Below are positions 1 through 10,996 of a stretch of 64,000 bases of DNA, piece after piece. How positions within the stretch are numbered: the first letter of the stretch is position 1; each line of letters begins with the position of its first letter. The position numbers were made by a program, and so were the translations under genes. The DNA comes from Liopterus haemorrhoidalis (Eukaryota > Arthropoda > Insecta > Coleoptera > Dytiscidae). The notes beneath the pieces are model-generated. The model had not been told where the DNA came from and ran no database searches. It was given only the letters and a program-made list of their open reading frames with translations. The stretch lies in assembly GCA_963971575.1 (NCBI GenBank), contig OZ020611.1:23419279-23483278 (forward strand), given 5' to 3'.

Positions 1-1453
1 TTATTTTAATATCGTCGCTGCATATTATTCTTTTGAATGAAAAATGACCCTTGGCCCAAATGAGATTGATGCCCTGTAGAGCTGTAGTATATTGATGTAA
101 ATATCAAAAAGAAAAAAAAAATGATAATTTAATAAAAAAATGTCTATATGTTGTGCAACGTCGTGATTTTACAATACGACTATTTTAAATTTTTTAAATT
201 TTCATTTTTAAATTTAAATTTTTTAAATTTTCACTGGTCTATAAGGGAGTACACGTGACCCCAGTCCTGACCCCCGTGACCTGAGGTTAGGATTGAAGTT
301 TTTGGATCAAATTAGATCCAACCCAACTTCTGAGAGTAGGGTCGATAATCGATCAAATATTGTCTGCGGTCCCACATATATATATATATATATATAGGCT
401 TACCATAATTATGAAACTCTAAACCGGGACAAGAACGGGAGCTAGGGCAAAGGAAAAAATTTAACCACAAAAAATTGTTTTATTATTAAGTCTTACAAAA
501 AAATAGCCGGTTCTAACTTATAAATTGTTGTTGCTATACCAATATAATTCAATAATTATTTAGTCAATAATCGGGATTTATGAAAATGATTTAAAAAATA
601 GTTTTGTTTCTCTAGTTATAGCCGATAGTGTATGCATGTACATACATATGTGTTTCTATATTGTCCATAGAAGCACATTCTACTTAACAATGACTTACAA
701 TATAAAATGAACAAAAATTTCTACAAATACCTTTCCAGTCGCTCCAATTTTGGTCTGCATGGAGTCCAAACACTAAGTCCACACTATAACACACTATTTC
801 AAGTATTTTCTGCACTTTTATCACTTAAAAGTAACTAAAAACGTCAGAAAAAAATGAAGACACCACTTGCAAAAATCACGTATCACAAGATGGTTAATCT
901 TGATAAAGCTCATTAAGGAATATAGTCATTAACAATTAATAAATAAGGAACAGAATTGCTTAAAATAATTATTTATGAGAATAAACACATATATTAATAT
1001 TTTATCAATAGTATACAGGTGGTTGAAATTGAACTACCGGGCCCAATTAACTATTTTTTTATAATTGAAGATGAGGTATAACGTTAAATTTGGAAATTAC
1101 TTGGTACTACATGATCTAAAATAGTTTATATTTTGTTTCTTTGTATCTTTATATAAATAGTTATACATTTTGATTGAGGATTTATTAAAATTCCAGAGCT
1201 ATAGCGTTGGAGACACGGCCTATATGGTAAAATGGGAGGACAGAGGTGATAATAGGAAGACTTTTGGGCTATCAATGATAATTCTGAGATCTCAGAAAGG
1301 GATAAAAATTAAAAGTATAATGGAGTTATCTCTCGAGAATTTTATACAGGTTAATTTTTTTATTTACGGGTTCATTTGGAGGGCTAAGGTGTCCCCCCCC
1401 CGGGGCATTATGACCTTAAGGCCCGGTATTTCCACCTTCATTTAAAACACTCA
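1..1453. other. Non-coding AT-rich DNA, nothing recognised
   Basis: I see no gene, RNA or bounded mobile element here. There is a short AT dinucleotide run near 379-397 and long A and T tracts. The open frame near 1170-1445 has biased, low-complexity composition and no motif I recognise, so I treat it as chance. Confidence 0.5.
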
Positions 1454-1585
1454 GTAACTATCCGACAGATAATGTTATCTCATTATCCGTTAGATAACTA
1501 TCCAATACATACATTTGTATTGATAGACGAGATGACATTTATTCAGCACAGAAAGTATCATTTAAACTTATCTGTCAGATAGTTA
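1454..1585. mobile_element. Small MITE with ~19-bp terminal inverted repeats
   Basis: The left end reads GTAACTATCCGACAGATAA and the reverse complement of the right end reads GTAACTATCTGACAGATAA, one mismatch in 19. The 132-bp interior has no coding potential. The family is unknown to me and I could not define a target-site duplication. Confidence 0.55.
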
Positions 1586-2206
1586 CCTGGAGTAGTGTTT
1601 CCCAACCGCCGATCCTGTATATATATATAGTGAGAGAGAGAGGAGAGGAGCGAGGGGGGGGGATCTTAAGGTGTACCAAGATAGAGGAAACACGATTTTT
1701 CTCGAAAAGACGATGTGTGAGCAAGTTGGGAAAAAATGTGTGACCAGAGTTTACCCAAATAATTGGATGGTAGTATTTAAATTTCCGGAATAAACTGGGA
1801 GTACAGGATATCAAGGACAACTTCGATTTTTTATATAGGAACGTTGGGTATAATTGGATAAAACTTTTGAAAAACAACAACTTTTACATAAACATGTTTT
1901 TAATATCTGTTACGATTACCTATAATGGCTTGCAAGTATTTTTATTTACAAGTGTTCCATTGTTCCAAGTTGCTTTCCATTTTGAACACTTTCGCATCCT
2001 TACTCTTTAGCTAACAGTAGCTCGGAGCATAACAAAAAATATTGCAAGTTCAAGTCGTACCTACTTGAAAGTACTTGAAGTACCTCCAACGTGGAGCATT
2101 TTAATTAGTTTAAATTAGTTGTCAAAATAAGTATAATTTATTTTATTTAAGTTTAAAAGGTATATTTTAATGAATATAAATGTCATATATTTATGAATAT
2201 ATCTTG
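1586..2206. other. Non-coding, nothing recognised
   Basis: AT-rich sequence with a purine-rich run near 1630-1665. The minus-strand open frame here shows no domain or signal peptide that I trust. Confidence 0.45.
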
Positions 2207-2306
2207 CAAAAATGAGTGTTTTTCTATTATAATTTCATGCTTCGATTTTATATGACTTCGCGGCCCCCCGACGAAGCTTTCACGGCCCCCCGATTGAGAA
2301 ACGCTG
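2207..2306. mobile_element. Right end of a hAT-like element
   Basis: The end ...GATTGAGAAACGCTG is the complement of a typical hAT start (CAGCGTTTCTCAATC). It is preceded by duplicated C-runs (GCGGCCCCCCGA and ACGGCCCCCCGA), as seen in many insect hAT MITEs. The expected duplication CTCTAATA is present on the right only, and I find no left partner, so this is a fragment. Confidence 0.4.
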
Positions 2307-2645
2307 CTCTAATAACTGCCCACTACACGCTGGAGTCTAAGAGCTTATTCACGGTATTTCCGTTTTTTCGGTGGAAGTTGGCTACCAGCAATGAGTTGTT
2401 CAATTCTGGCCTCGTTAAAACTTTGCTGTTTTTGTTGATATTAACTGTCTATCTTATTTATGTCTCTTATAATAACAATTACCAGTTTTATAAAAGATTT
2501 CAATTTCAATGGAATTCGCTCACTGTACGAATTAAAATGACCCAATATTCTGAGAAAACTAGGGGTAATAAAATCGGATTGTTACCTTCAATGATGAGGC
2601 GTTAATGAATTTTCATGTTCATTAAATTGTAACTTAATTTCTCTG

Positions 2646-2782
2646 CGATGAATTTTCTTGCGATGAATTTTCTCACGATGAAATTGTCCTGCGATGAATA
2701 TTCCTCGCGATGATTTTACTTGCGATGATTTTTCCCGCGATGAATTTTCTGCGATGAATTATCTCGCGATGATTTTTCCGTA
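2646..2782. repeat. Minisatellite, ~18-bp unit with GCGATGAATTTTC core
   Basis: About eight imperfect tandem copies of a unit built on GCGATGA(A)TTTTC. It lies about 230 bp upstream of the first secreted-peptide exon. Unit length and sequence vary, as expected for a diverged minisatellite. Confidence 0.8.
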
Positions 2783-3014
2783 AACCATAACGACGGGTAA
2801 TAATAACGAATTGGCCGGCTATTTATTAAATGCCTGCGAAAATGTGTTAAATTTCGCAATTAAAACACGTTTCTTAATCCTTATAAATGAAACATAATCT
2901 TTACACTTAGGTCGTAAAATTACTTTATCAGTTCAATTTCAATTGAAAAATAAACAGTACAGTTTATGGAAACAAAGCGATAACAGTGATTTAATAAATT
3001 CTGGCTAGCGCGAA

Positions 3015-3199
3015 ATGAAAGTTTCTTTGTTTCTAACAGTTCATTTTGCAATATTATTAATTATTTTATTTGTGCGTGAAAATGAATTTATAGTAATTTC
3101 CAAAAAAATTAATACAAAAATAATAAGGAGGTATTTGACGAGAATATACTGTCATCAGGGTTATGGAGTTATAAAAGGAATTTGTCGTGAAATTTTGAG
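3015..3199 (+). CDS. Secreted C-x10-C-R peptide 1, exon 1
   Basis: Predicted small secreted peptide of unknown function. Residues 1 to about 24 form a signal peptide (MKVSLFLTVHFAILLI, then a charged RENE). A basic linker rich in I, K and R follows, and then Cys46 and Cys57 with exactly ten residues between them, followed by Arg58. The exon ends at a strong donor, AG|GTATGT, in phase 2. Joined to the acceptor at 6300 the product is 72 residues. A TCAGT initiator-like motif lies at 2928-2932, but no well-spaced TATA box is visible. Genes at 12795 and 25046 share the signal peptide and the C-x10-C-R spacing, which is the main support. What I see: the signal peptide, spacing and donor. What I infer: that it is a real spliced gene. 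An unspliced reading would run into a MITE. Confidence 0.5.
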
Positions 3200-3233
3200 G
3201 TATGTTCTGTTCCCTTTTATAAAAACAAATTAT

Positions 3234-3445
3234 AGGCTATATTAAATGATTAGGCGGAACTAGACTTTGAAATCTAGGAATTTTTATCTATTAATGCGGA
3301 CTTCTGGTCGTTTCCACGGTTTCACTGTTGGAATTTTAAACTTTCACATACCAACGTGAAACATGAAATAACCCAAGCAAGATTCCTTCTCATCTAAAAG
3401 AACGAAATTCCTATTTAGTTCCGTCTAAACTTTTGGAATAGCCTA
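3234..3445. mobile_element. Family D MITE, copy 1 (TA-flanked)
   Basis: Ends AGGCTATATT.. and ..GGAATAGCCT are inverted partners, with subterminal TTAGGCGGAACTAG and TTTAGTTCCGTCTAA. Related copies lie at 6873, 28567, 29622, 29943, 31073 and 32102. It sits in the proposed intron of peptide gene 1, just after its donor. TA-like flanks suggest a Tc1/mariner-type non-autonomous element. Confidence 0.65.
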
Positions 3446-3555
3446 TAAGATGAAGATTTGATTTCAATCGTTTGCCCTTTTGAAATTGTGCATCATGTTG
3501 GTATTTAAAAATATCATTTTATTAATATGTCAATCCATCTGACATATGTCATATT

Positions 3556-3690
3556 AAAAATTGATGTGAAGTGTAAATTTTCACACATTTCAGGGTTTTG
3601 TAGGTATTTATTAATAAATTTAAGTGTAAGAAGCCAACAAAATGCTGGGTGCCTAAGAACATTTTTTTGATAAAAAGTTATTTGATAATC
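3556..3690 (-). mobile_element. 3' end of a C''-type helentron-like element
   Basis: Read on the minus strand it ends with ATACCTACAAAACCCTG, a GTGTGAAAATTTACAC hairpin and ..CACATCAATTTTT, the family C terminus. Its body matches the old copy near 53230-53345 (GCCAACAAAATGCTGGG). It abuts copy C1 head-on. Confidence 0.6.
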
Positions 3691-3695
3691 ATTTT

Positions 3696-3743
3696 TAGGG
3701 TTTTGTAGGTATGACCAAAAAACCCTTATACCGTCATTTTGTC

Positions 3744-3776
<33 letters not shown>

Positions 3777-4814
3777 CTAAAATATACAAAAAACATGTGC
3801 CTCTAAAAATATAAACAAATATGCGATCACGAAAAAAAAATTATTTTTTTTAATTTTGAGTAGGGTATCTAATGAAACTAAGGGTTTTCATACGTGGATT
3901 AACGATCAAAATTTTATTTTTGTAAAATAAATTATTGTGAGGTGATTTTTGACAAAATTGTGCAAAAAAAATTGTCCCACACCCTGTAACCCAGATGGTT
4001 TAAACTAAAAATCTGAAAAAATTCTAAGGGCTGGTTTTACAATTCATGGTTACCTGTTCCTAGTTCCTGTACCTGTTACCTAGCTCAAATCAATGGCTAT
4101 CGACATATTTTCTATATAATAATTACCATAAGTTTCCACGGTAACTACTAGCCAGAGACTTAACTGCTGGTTGTAAAACTAGCTGTAAGTAATGTACATT
4201 GGTGTGAACCGGAATAATACAACAGGTATTTTTGATCAGATTATGTTTTCGATAAATAAGGCATTTTTTGTGTTTTTATCTAAAGTATGTAAAATATTTA
4301 ATTCACTATGTAACAAAGTCTACAAGTGAACCTCCGTAGTCTAATGGTTAACGTTCTCCTTCCTAAGTTGCAAACCACAGTTCGATTCTTGTCAATGTTA
4401 TTTTTTCTGTTTTTTTTTTTTTTTGTATTTTTATTTTTTGAAAATTCTAGTTATATTTTGGCAAATCTTTTATTTAATTTTTAAAAGCGTAAATTAATAA
4501 CCAGTGGGAAGTGTTGAAATTATAATTTAATTCTATGTTTGAATGTATACGAAATCAGAGGGGTGGAGCTTATGATTTAAACGACCGATGGAAGCCATAG
4601 GCGCAATTTTCAAAATCTTAATGAACCTTGCTACATTAAAAAAATACTGCACATATTTAGAAACCTAAATAATAGTATTAGGCATTCGAATTAATATTAA
4701 CAAAAAAATATTTTAACATAAAATTTGTTTTGGCATCCCAAATAATCATCATTCACTTACTAAATACCTGCGAAACATGAAATGTGTGAAAATTCACACT
4801 TCACATTAATTTTT
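3696..4814 (+). mobile_element. Family C helentron-like element, copy C1
   Basis: Starts AGGGTTTTGTAGGTATGACC, followed by a GTCT array at 3742-3776. Near the 3' end it has the inverted partner ATACCTGCGAAAC, a perfect GTGTGAAAATTCACAC hairpin and a T-rich end. This plan (subterminal inverted repeats, GTCY array, terminal stem-loop) is that of DINE-1/helentron-associated elements. It carries the tRNA-like segment at 4330-4394. No protein is encoded. Confidence 0.75.
4330..4394 (+). ncRNA. tRNA-like segment in C1 (Arg-CCT-like loop)
   Basis: An A-box-like TAGTCTAATGGT (4337-4348) and a B-box GTTCGATTC (4380-4388) are spaced as in a tRNA gene. A loop-like TTCCTAA between them would place CCT as anticodon. 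The acceptor and anticodon stems pair poorly, so this is a relic or tRNA-derived promoter, not a working tRNA. Equivalent segments in C2, C3 and C4 differ in sequence. Confidence 0.5.
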
Positions 4815-4829
4815 GTTCGTTATTTGAGT

Positions 4830-5663
4830 ATTAGGAGCTTCCATGTAATTTTTTACAATAAAATTTAAATAATTTTTGATTATATCATGACAATAAAATT
4901 TAAATTAAAAAAATCCGAGCGATTTTTTCTGCATCTGCTTCTTTTCTAAGTCTTCATTAAATTAAGAAATATATTGATAAATGGTTTAATTTTTTTCACT
5001 AATTTCAAAAATGAATTTCTCATTAATAAAAATCTGTTATTTTATTTGTTAAGTATTTCACTAATAAAAATGATTTATTCTTGTTTAATACCTTAAAAAC
5101 AAAAAACTAAACTGATTCAAACAAGAGGTTGAATCATGGCGTATAACAGTAGGCGTTCCTGCTGTAGGCTCCTTATACACATGAACTCGATTATCAGCTG
5201 TTAATTTTTTTTTTTTATTATATTTTTATTTCGAAAGATGGCATATACTAACTTAGCCATAACTACAAAAAATCCATAACATTATTAGCCATTTAACCAT
5301 TAACTAATTTTGCCAAAAACACAATGAATTATTTAACACACAGCTGAATTGTTTTACAAAAATGAAACATGATCAAAAATTCCTCTCATCCGATTCCGGC
5401 TCAAGTTAATGAGCTTTAACCCTTTTTTGACAAAGTGCGATGGACAAGTTTTTTAGCACAATTTTTGCTAAAATCGTGTTTTAAGAAACTAATTTTTGGT
5501 CCTTAATCTACGTTTTTAGAGCTTTCTTTTGACACCACAGAATATTTTTTTTTTAAATAATTATTATTTTCATTTAAACAAGACAGACAGACCGACAGAC
5601 ACATGAGTGACGTTATAAGGGTTTTTTGGTGGTCATACCTACAAACCCCTAAAAAATGATATT
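4830..5663 (-). mobile_element. C'' helentron-like element (minus strand)
   Basis: The 5' end, read on minus, is TTAGGGGTTTGTAGGTATGACC followed by GTCTGTCGGTCTGTCTG. The body (GAGCTTTCTTTTGACACCAC, read on plus) and tail (CCATTTATCAATATATTTC, read on minus) match the copy at 22797-24580. It lies in the proposed peptide gene 1 intron. Confidence 0.6.
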
Positions 5664-6300
5664 TTAATTATTTGATAGTAACCAACAAATTTGTCTGATT
5701 TATCGTGTAAGAATTTTTTCTAAATGCCATATAAACTTAGTAATACTGTATAAAAATTAACCAAATCTGGTTTCTCCACACAAAAGTGAACGCAATATAC
5801 GATAAATATTTCAAATTATAGTGTAATTCCTGCAATATGACACTATGGGGACCAAAATATTTCATCGTGTTAAAAGCAGATAGTGCGAACGAAAAAAAAA
5901 AAAAACAAATACTGATCTTTTCCGTAAGGAATCATAACGAAAATAGCATTCTGCGCCTGTTGCACATATTACTTTTACTACGATTACCATTTCGCAATAA
6001 ATTTAATAAAGACATTACAATGCAAACATTACTACCATTAATTGATGCGCGTGCAGGTGATACGGAAAAAAAATCTGCTACGCTGCACATGCGCATTCAT
6101 GCGAATTTAATTATTGCCGCACCGTCTGCACGCGCATCTATGGTAATGAAAATAATATGTGGAATTAAGTTAATTATTTGTCAAATAACAATACCGAAAT
6201 GAGAAAATAGTAGTCATAGGAAAAAGCATATTTTGATTAAACATAGATCTTTGCTTAATTTAAATGATTTCTCCAAATAATTCTAATGATTTTGTTTCAG
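5664..6300. other. Non-coding; proposed intron end of peptide gene 1
   Basis: I recognise no element here. The interval ends in TGATTTTGTTTCAG, a good 3' splice site with a short T-rich tract. The open frame at 5837-6202 has no domain I recognise. Confidence 0.35.
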
Positions 6301-6334
6301 ATCAGAAGTTTTAACGGAAAGATCAACGATGTAA
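6301..6334 (+). CDS. Secreted C-x10-C-R peptide 1, exon 2
   Basis: After the acceptor TTTGTTTCAG the first base completes the phase-2 codon left by exon 1 (AG|A, Arg). Eleven codons follow, the last being TAA, giving a short polar C-terminus ending STM. The phase fits exactly, and tandem AATAAA signals follow about 135 bp downstream, which makes this the best candidate last exon. The 3.1-kb intron holds a D MITE, C1 and a C'' copy. Without transcript data the link is an inference; another exon could be used. Confidence 0.35.
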
Positions 6335-6467
6335 ACACAACAAATTTACAGATAACCAATTAATCGGCCATACTCAAGCTTATAACCAAAAATGTTTTGC
6401 TTGAAAAGTCCAACATTTTATAAACGTGGAAAAATAAGATTAAAATGTAATGAAAAATATGTGGAAC

Positions 6468-6477
6468 AATAAATAAA
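6468..6477 (+). terminator. Overlapping AATAAA polyadenylation signals
   Basis: Two overlapping AATAAA hexamers (6468-6473 and 6472-6477) lie about 135 bp after the proposed stop of peptide gene 1. The hexamer is frequent by chance in AT-rich DNA, so the support is positional. Confidence 0.35.
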
Positions 6478-6569
6478 ATATTAAGTTCTCTCATTCTCAT
6501 TGTATTTAACGTTTGCTTTAGCATTAGTATAAAAAAAATTATGTAAAAGAAATATAAGTTACAAAAATG

Positions 6570-7414
6570 CAGGGATGGGGAGTCGGAAAAAGTTATCGAC
6601 TCCTGACTCTGATTAAATTTTTAGCAAGGATGAGAACAACCCGAAAACGAAAGCAAAATACCTTACTACCAGAATGTTTTGAATTACGGAAACAGGAACG
6701 ACATTTTGTATGAATGAACGAAAATGAAATTAAAAATTTTCAATACCGGTTTTACACGGTTTCTTTCATGCTTTCCAGTTAAAAAATTAATTAACATCAT
6801 TAGTATTAACAGATTAATGATGTAGAATAAAGATTTTTGTTTTTAGTCATATCTAATTTTTCTTTTTCTGTATACTTTGTTTATTATGTTTAAACGGAAC
6901 TAAACTGGATTTTTATTTTCTCAAGTTGTAACGAGCTTTATGATTATTTCATGTTTCATGTTGACAGCTAAAATCTAAATGTCAAAAGAAAAAAGTGACA
7001 TGATATGAAAAATAAAGTATATAAAATAAAAAACAAATTTTTTTAAAACTAATATATTCGAAAAATTGTATTAAAAATGACTCAATAGTCAAGATGAAAC
7101 GTAAATAACATTTTATAAAAACAGCTCACCCCAACCCAAGATATTTAATGTAAGTATAGTCTGTTTTCGGAATTAGATATCGCAATCTACTAACTTTTAA
7201 GGATTGAATGAGGCTTTGTATCATTTTGTTTAACAAAAGCCCACTTTGATCGTTAAAAAGTGAACTCGTGATAACTTAAGAAAATAAAAATTCCATTTAG
7301 TTCCGCTTAAACATTTGGAATAGACTTTACAATTTACGAGTGAAATGAGTCGGGAGTCGGAGTCGGAGTCGAGAGTCGGGAGTCGGTAATTTTTCTGTCG
7401 ACTCCCCATCCTTG
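6570..7414. mobile_element. hAT-type MITE with 8-bp duplication CAAAAATG
   Basis: The left end CAGGGATGGGGAGTCG and right end CGACTCCCCATCCTTG are inverted partners. The 8 bp on both sides are identical (CAAAAATG at 6562-6569 and 7415-7422), as hAT insertions make. Subterminal GAGTCGG repeats are dense on the right. A family D MITE is nested inside. No transposase frame remains. Confidence 0.85.
6873..7328. mobile_element. Family D MITE, copy 2, nested in a hAT MITE
   Basis: It has TTTAAACGGAACTAAA on the left and TTTAGTTCCGCTTAAACATTTGGAATAGACT on the right as inverted subterminal blocks. TA flanks both ends. The copy is longer than D1 because of an expanded AT-rich centre. Confidence 0.6.
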
Positions 7415-7561
7415 CAAAAATGTCGCTCTCAGCGTTATAGGGTAAAATTAACAGACTTGAATTATGTAGGTAAGTAAATAGATAAATTTAATTATTAAAA
7501 TAAAAATTACTTTTGGTCAGCCAAAAAAAAATAATGTACACCTTTTACAAAAATTTCTTCT

Positions 7562-7605
7562 TCGTCCGCAACTGAATTTGATGATTCAAATTCAGTTGCG
7601 GACGA
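7562..7605. repeat. Perfect 20-bp hairpin, 4-base loop
   Basis: Positions 7562-7581 and 7586-7605 are perfect reverse complements (TCGTCCGCAACTGAATTTGA), with loop TGAT. The stem is more GC-rich than the surroundings. It sits between the hAT MITE and the Harbinger element and is explained by neither. Confidence 0.85.
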
Positions 7606-8239
7606 GAAAGATCCACTTTTTTGCCATGGCACACAACTATTATGGCTTCCTGTGTAATGTCATTGATATTCATTGACGACAATATACTTATCTGATACCC
7701 ATTCACTACAGACATTAAGGGCTAAATTATATAAATGGCCGGTTTCATAAAGCAATGTTAAATTTTAGCAACGCTGTTTGTAGCATACTGGTAATTAATA
7801 AAGATTATTCGTTACGTAGGTGTCACTTAATGAGTATGATAAGACAAGCTAATTAAAAGTAAGGTATTGAGATTCATTCAATAAGTGACCACCGCCGTGT
7901 ACGGACAATAACAGTTAACTAGTGTTTCATTAATATATCCTTACATGAAGTGAGTTCCTAAAAAATAGGGGAACGAATACAGTACACTGTTAAATTTTAA
8001 TTTAACAAAGAATTAAAACCTCTGCTATTTTAACTTAGGGCTGAGGCTATGTTAAATATTTAACATTGCACTGTTACCATAGTTTTACTAATTTTTATAT
8101 CAAATAACTGAATAGAAAAGGTAAGTATATAATAAATATTTTTACATCCAAAATATAAAATATTGAAAGATGTGTATATAAGTTTGATTAATATTTATAA
8201 TATTTAATATCATACAATATACATATCTTCTTGAAATTG

Positions 8240-8718
8240 TTTTTCTTTTCCAGCAAATTGTCATCAGACTCATCATATACATTTTTAGACATTGTTGTGC
8301 ACTTTATTCCTAGTCCGCGTATATTAAATGACTCCTTTAATTTGTTGGACGATTACGGATATCCCTGTAGTTGGTTATTAATTCCTTTACTCAATCCATA
8401 CTCTAACCCTGAATAGAACTACAACGCAGCACACATATTAATAAGAAATACCATAGAAAGATCGTTCCAAGTCTTAAAAAGACGATTTCCTTTGGTTATC
8501 TATAGGATTAGGATTAAAAATTGACAAATCTTGCAGTAATAATTGCATGTTGTGTTTTACATAATATGGCAATGTTATTTAAAGACGAAACGCCACCTAT
8601 TGAAGAAGAAATTCAAATACTTGGAGACGCTTCTGATGCAGTTCCGCTTGTACCAAACAGAAATTTATTTAACAATACTGTCACGCCTAGGTTGGTTTTG
8701 GGGGGTTTGTATGAATAA
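8240..8718 (+). pseudogene. HARBI1-like transposase, C-terminal half, broken
   Basis: This is the C-terminal part of the nuclease of a PIF/Harbinger element, the DDE domain that cuts and joins DNA. The first frame reads YTFLDIV.., then LLDDYGYPCSWLLIPLLNP with a probable second catalytic Asp, then after an in-frame stop NYNAAHILIRNTIERSFQVL, followed by KRRFP, with the final Glu. Another stop and frame change lead to the hallmark CCVLHNMA, then ETPP. The N-terminal half is missing. At least two stops and a frameshift make it inactive. Confidence 0.85.
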
Positions 8719-9764
8719 AATAATATAAATTCTATATTCTAATTTATTAATAGGAATAAAGGAATACAATTTATAATTACTAACAATACTGGCCACGCCA
8801 AATTAAGGGTGTACTAATTAGATAACACCTTATTACAATACAAGTCGATACACAAATCGATAAATCGTTGTCGTACAACAATGAAATTAAAGTATCGAGA
8901 CTGAATCTATCACTCTGTATACCGACAAATTATAATGAACAATTCATAGCATAATAATAATAATTAGTCCCTGTCATTGGACAAACAATAATAACTTAAA
9001 ATAAGGGCTCTAGGTAGGGCTTAGGTACAACCTAGTGACACAATAATTGAATTAACTAATTAATTCCGGATCGTAAGAGTTATACTTAAATGGAATAAAT
9101 TCCATAAGCCCATTGTTGGTCAATGCAAAATTGGTAATAGTCACAAGAGTACTGATTACTAATTACTATTTCTTACTTAATTCTTCTTTAAGAACTTTTA
9201 GTTCCTTATATATGAAATATATAAAAACAATCCGTGGAAGAATTTCATGACAAGAGTTACGTGTTAAAACACGGGTCAGTTAGTGCAAAGTAAGCTATTC
9301 CTAAGATGTGGATGCCCTGTATCCGTGACAATCTGATAATTTATAAATTAACTAAATTTGTAAATTAACAGAGTTGTATTTAGTTTAATTTGTATTTAAA
9401 TTCATTTATAATAATATTTTAATTATTTCATATATTTGACAATACTACTGCAATAACTGCAAATATTAACACCATTTTACTAGGTTATAAGAGAAAAAAT
9501 CATATGTTACATCTTTTTCCTGCATTAAAAAATGTTATGAAATAATATAGGTATTAATTTTTTATTGAAAAATAATACATGACAGTAAATAATTCGAAGG
9601 GTTACTAAGGCTATAATAAGCCTGTTTGACGTTTGAGACAACTGTGAAGTTGATATTCATACCAATCTACCTAATAAAAACCCTAAACTGGACACAGCAC
9701 TGAAATTACTGAACGATAAGTTGAAGCCGATGATATTTCTTTATGAATCGTAATTAAATTTTAA

Positions 9765-9826
9765 CAGCGTGTTATTTTAGCATCGTGTTATTTTAGCATC
9801 GTGTTATTTTAGCATCGTGTTAGCTA
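9765..9826. repeat. 16-bp tandem repeat near the Harbinger right end
   Basis: Three direct copies of GTGTTATTTTAGCATC lie just inside the right inverted repeat. Similar TTTTAGCA sequence occurs just inside the left end (7762), so the array probably grew from subterminal sequence. Confidence 0.75.
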
Positions 9827-10283
9827 TCACAGGATTTATCATTTCTTTATGAAACCGGGCATAAGAGTATAGTTACAAATAAACTGTTTAACAATTATGT
9901 AATATTATCTGTCTCAATTTGTAATACCATCTTTCCACTTCGTGCTGTTAGCCATAATATTCCATGCTTTTCTTACCCATTTCGATTCTCACTACCAAAT
10001 AATTATTTCATAGATGATCATAAAATGATACAGATATCTTAAAATTAAAATGGCCAAATACACACCATATATATATATATATATATATATATTAAATATT
10101 TTCAAATTTCCCATTAAACTGAATTTATGGCGTATAAATAACGTAAGTGTATTATCTGCCTTGTTTATTTCAATATCTTATTAACCTTTTTTATATTAAA
10201 AAAAAAAAAACACTTGCTAACCCAGTGTAAATCGTACTCGGTTCGCAGCGCTATCTACTTTTTTCTACTTTGAAATAGACCAT

Positions 10284-10428
10284 AGTAAACCTTGGACAAA
10301 AATTTGTGTAGAACATAATTTGATGTATTTTTGAAGATTTACCTAAATATTTTAATTTTTAAAAAAAATTTTTTTTTTGTTTTTATGGGAGGGCAACTCT
10401 AGCGAAGGTTTCCCTTCGACACTGGTTT
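10284..10428 (+). mobile_element. Family A element, 3' fragment
   Basis: It matches the 3' part of family A from AAACCTTGGACAAAAATTTG to the end GAGGGCAACTCTAGCGAAGG TTTCCCTTCG. The 5' part, including the GT array, is missing. Confidence 0.6.
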
Positions 10429-10510
10429 CTGATTGTAAAAGCGCCGTCCAAAGTTGAGTTGCCCTAGATTTGAGAAAAAGAATTATTCACTATTTTATTA
10501 TATTATTTAA

Positions 10511-10996
10511 GGTCTAAACGATCTCACGATCAGCTGTAAAATTATTAAAATATGTTGGATTAAAGGCCACTCAGATTTTGAGTTCAACATCGAAGTCGAT
10601 CTTCTAGCCAAAGAGGCAGCTGTAAATTGCTCCCTCTTAAATATTCCTCTAAACAGTAATGAGATTATGTCAATCTTTAAATCTTCCATATACAACCAAT
10701 GGCAACCAGAATACATAGATTCTTTACAGTTCAAAGGATCATACTATGGTCAAATTCAACCTCTTCTTCCTAGAAAGCGTTGGTTTTCTTCTCAACAAAG
10801 CAGATCTTTCATATCCACTTTTATCCGGCTTAGATTTAGTCACACCTTCTCTCCATATCATCTGCATAGAATTAATATGATTTCGTCTCCTTTTTGTCCG
10901 TGGGATAATTTGTCTGTCAAAGATTCGAACCATTTATTGTTCGAATGCCCCATTCATTTTCGCAATCGTAACTTCAAACATTCATACAAAATTTAA
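10511..10996 (+). pseudogene. LINE (R1/jockey-type) RNase H and C-terminal remnant
   Basis: This is the end of a non-LTR retrotransposon polyprotein. The open frame starts after a stop at 10508. It contains CWIKGHSDFEFNIEVDLLAK then EAA, the C-terminal RNase H signature (W-I-x-G-H-S..N-x-x-V-D-x-L-A-K). The later block FIRLRFSHTF.. with CPW..DSNHLLFECPIHF is the Cys/His region that follows RNase H in many jockey and R1-like LINEs. No RT precedes it. It is a 5'-truncated copy of 161 codons with an intact frame. Confidence 0.8.

Larger units (their letters stand above)
7735..9864 (+). mobile_element. PIF/Harbinger element, about 2.1 kb
   Basis: The ends are inverted partners: GGCCGGTTTCATAAAGC on the left, and GCCCGGTTTCATAAAG as the reverse complement of the right. 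This type of end is common in Harbinger elements. TAA-like trinucleotides border both ends, fitting the 3-bp TWA duplications of the superfamily. It contains the broken transposase at 8240-8718 and non-coding AT-rich DNA. Confidence 0.75.

Noticed and set aside
5837..6202. 121-codon frame as a host gene
   Set aside because: No domain, no signal peptide, and low-complexity lysine runs; it lies in the proposed intron of peptide gene 1.
7562..7605. Pre-microRNA
   Set aside because: A 20-bp perfect stem with a 4-base loop is too short for an animal pre-miRNA hairpin.
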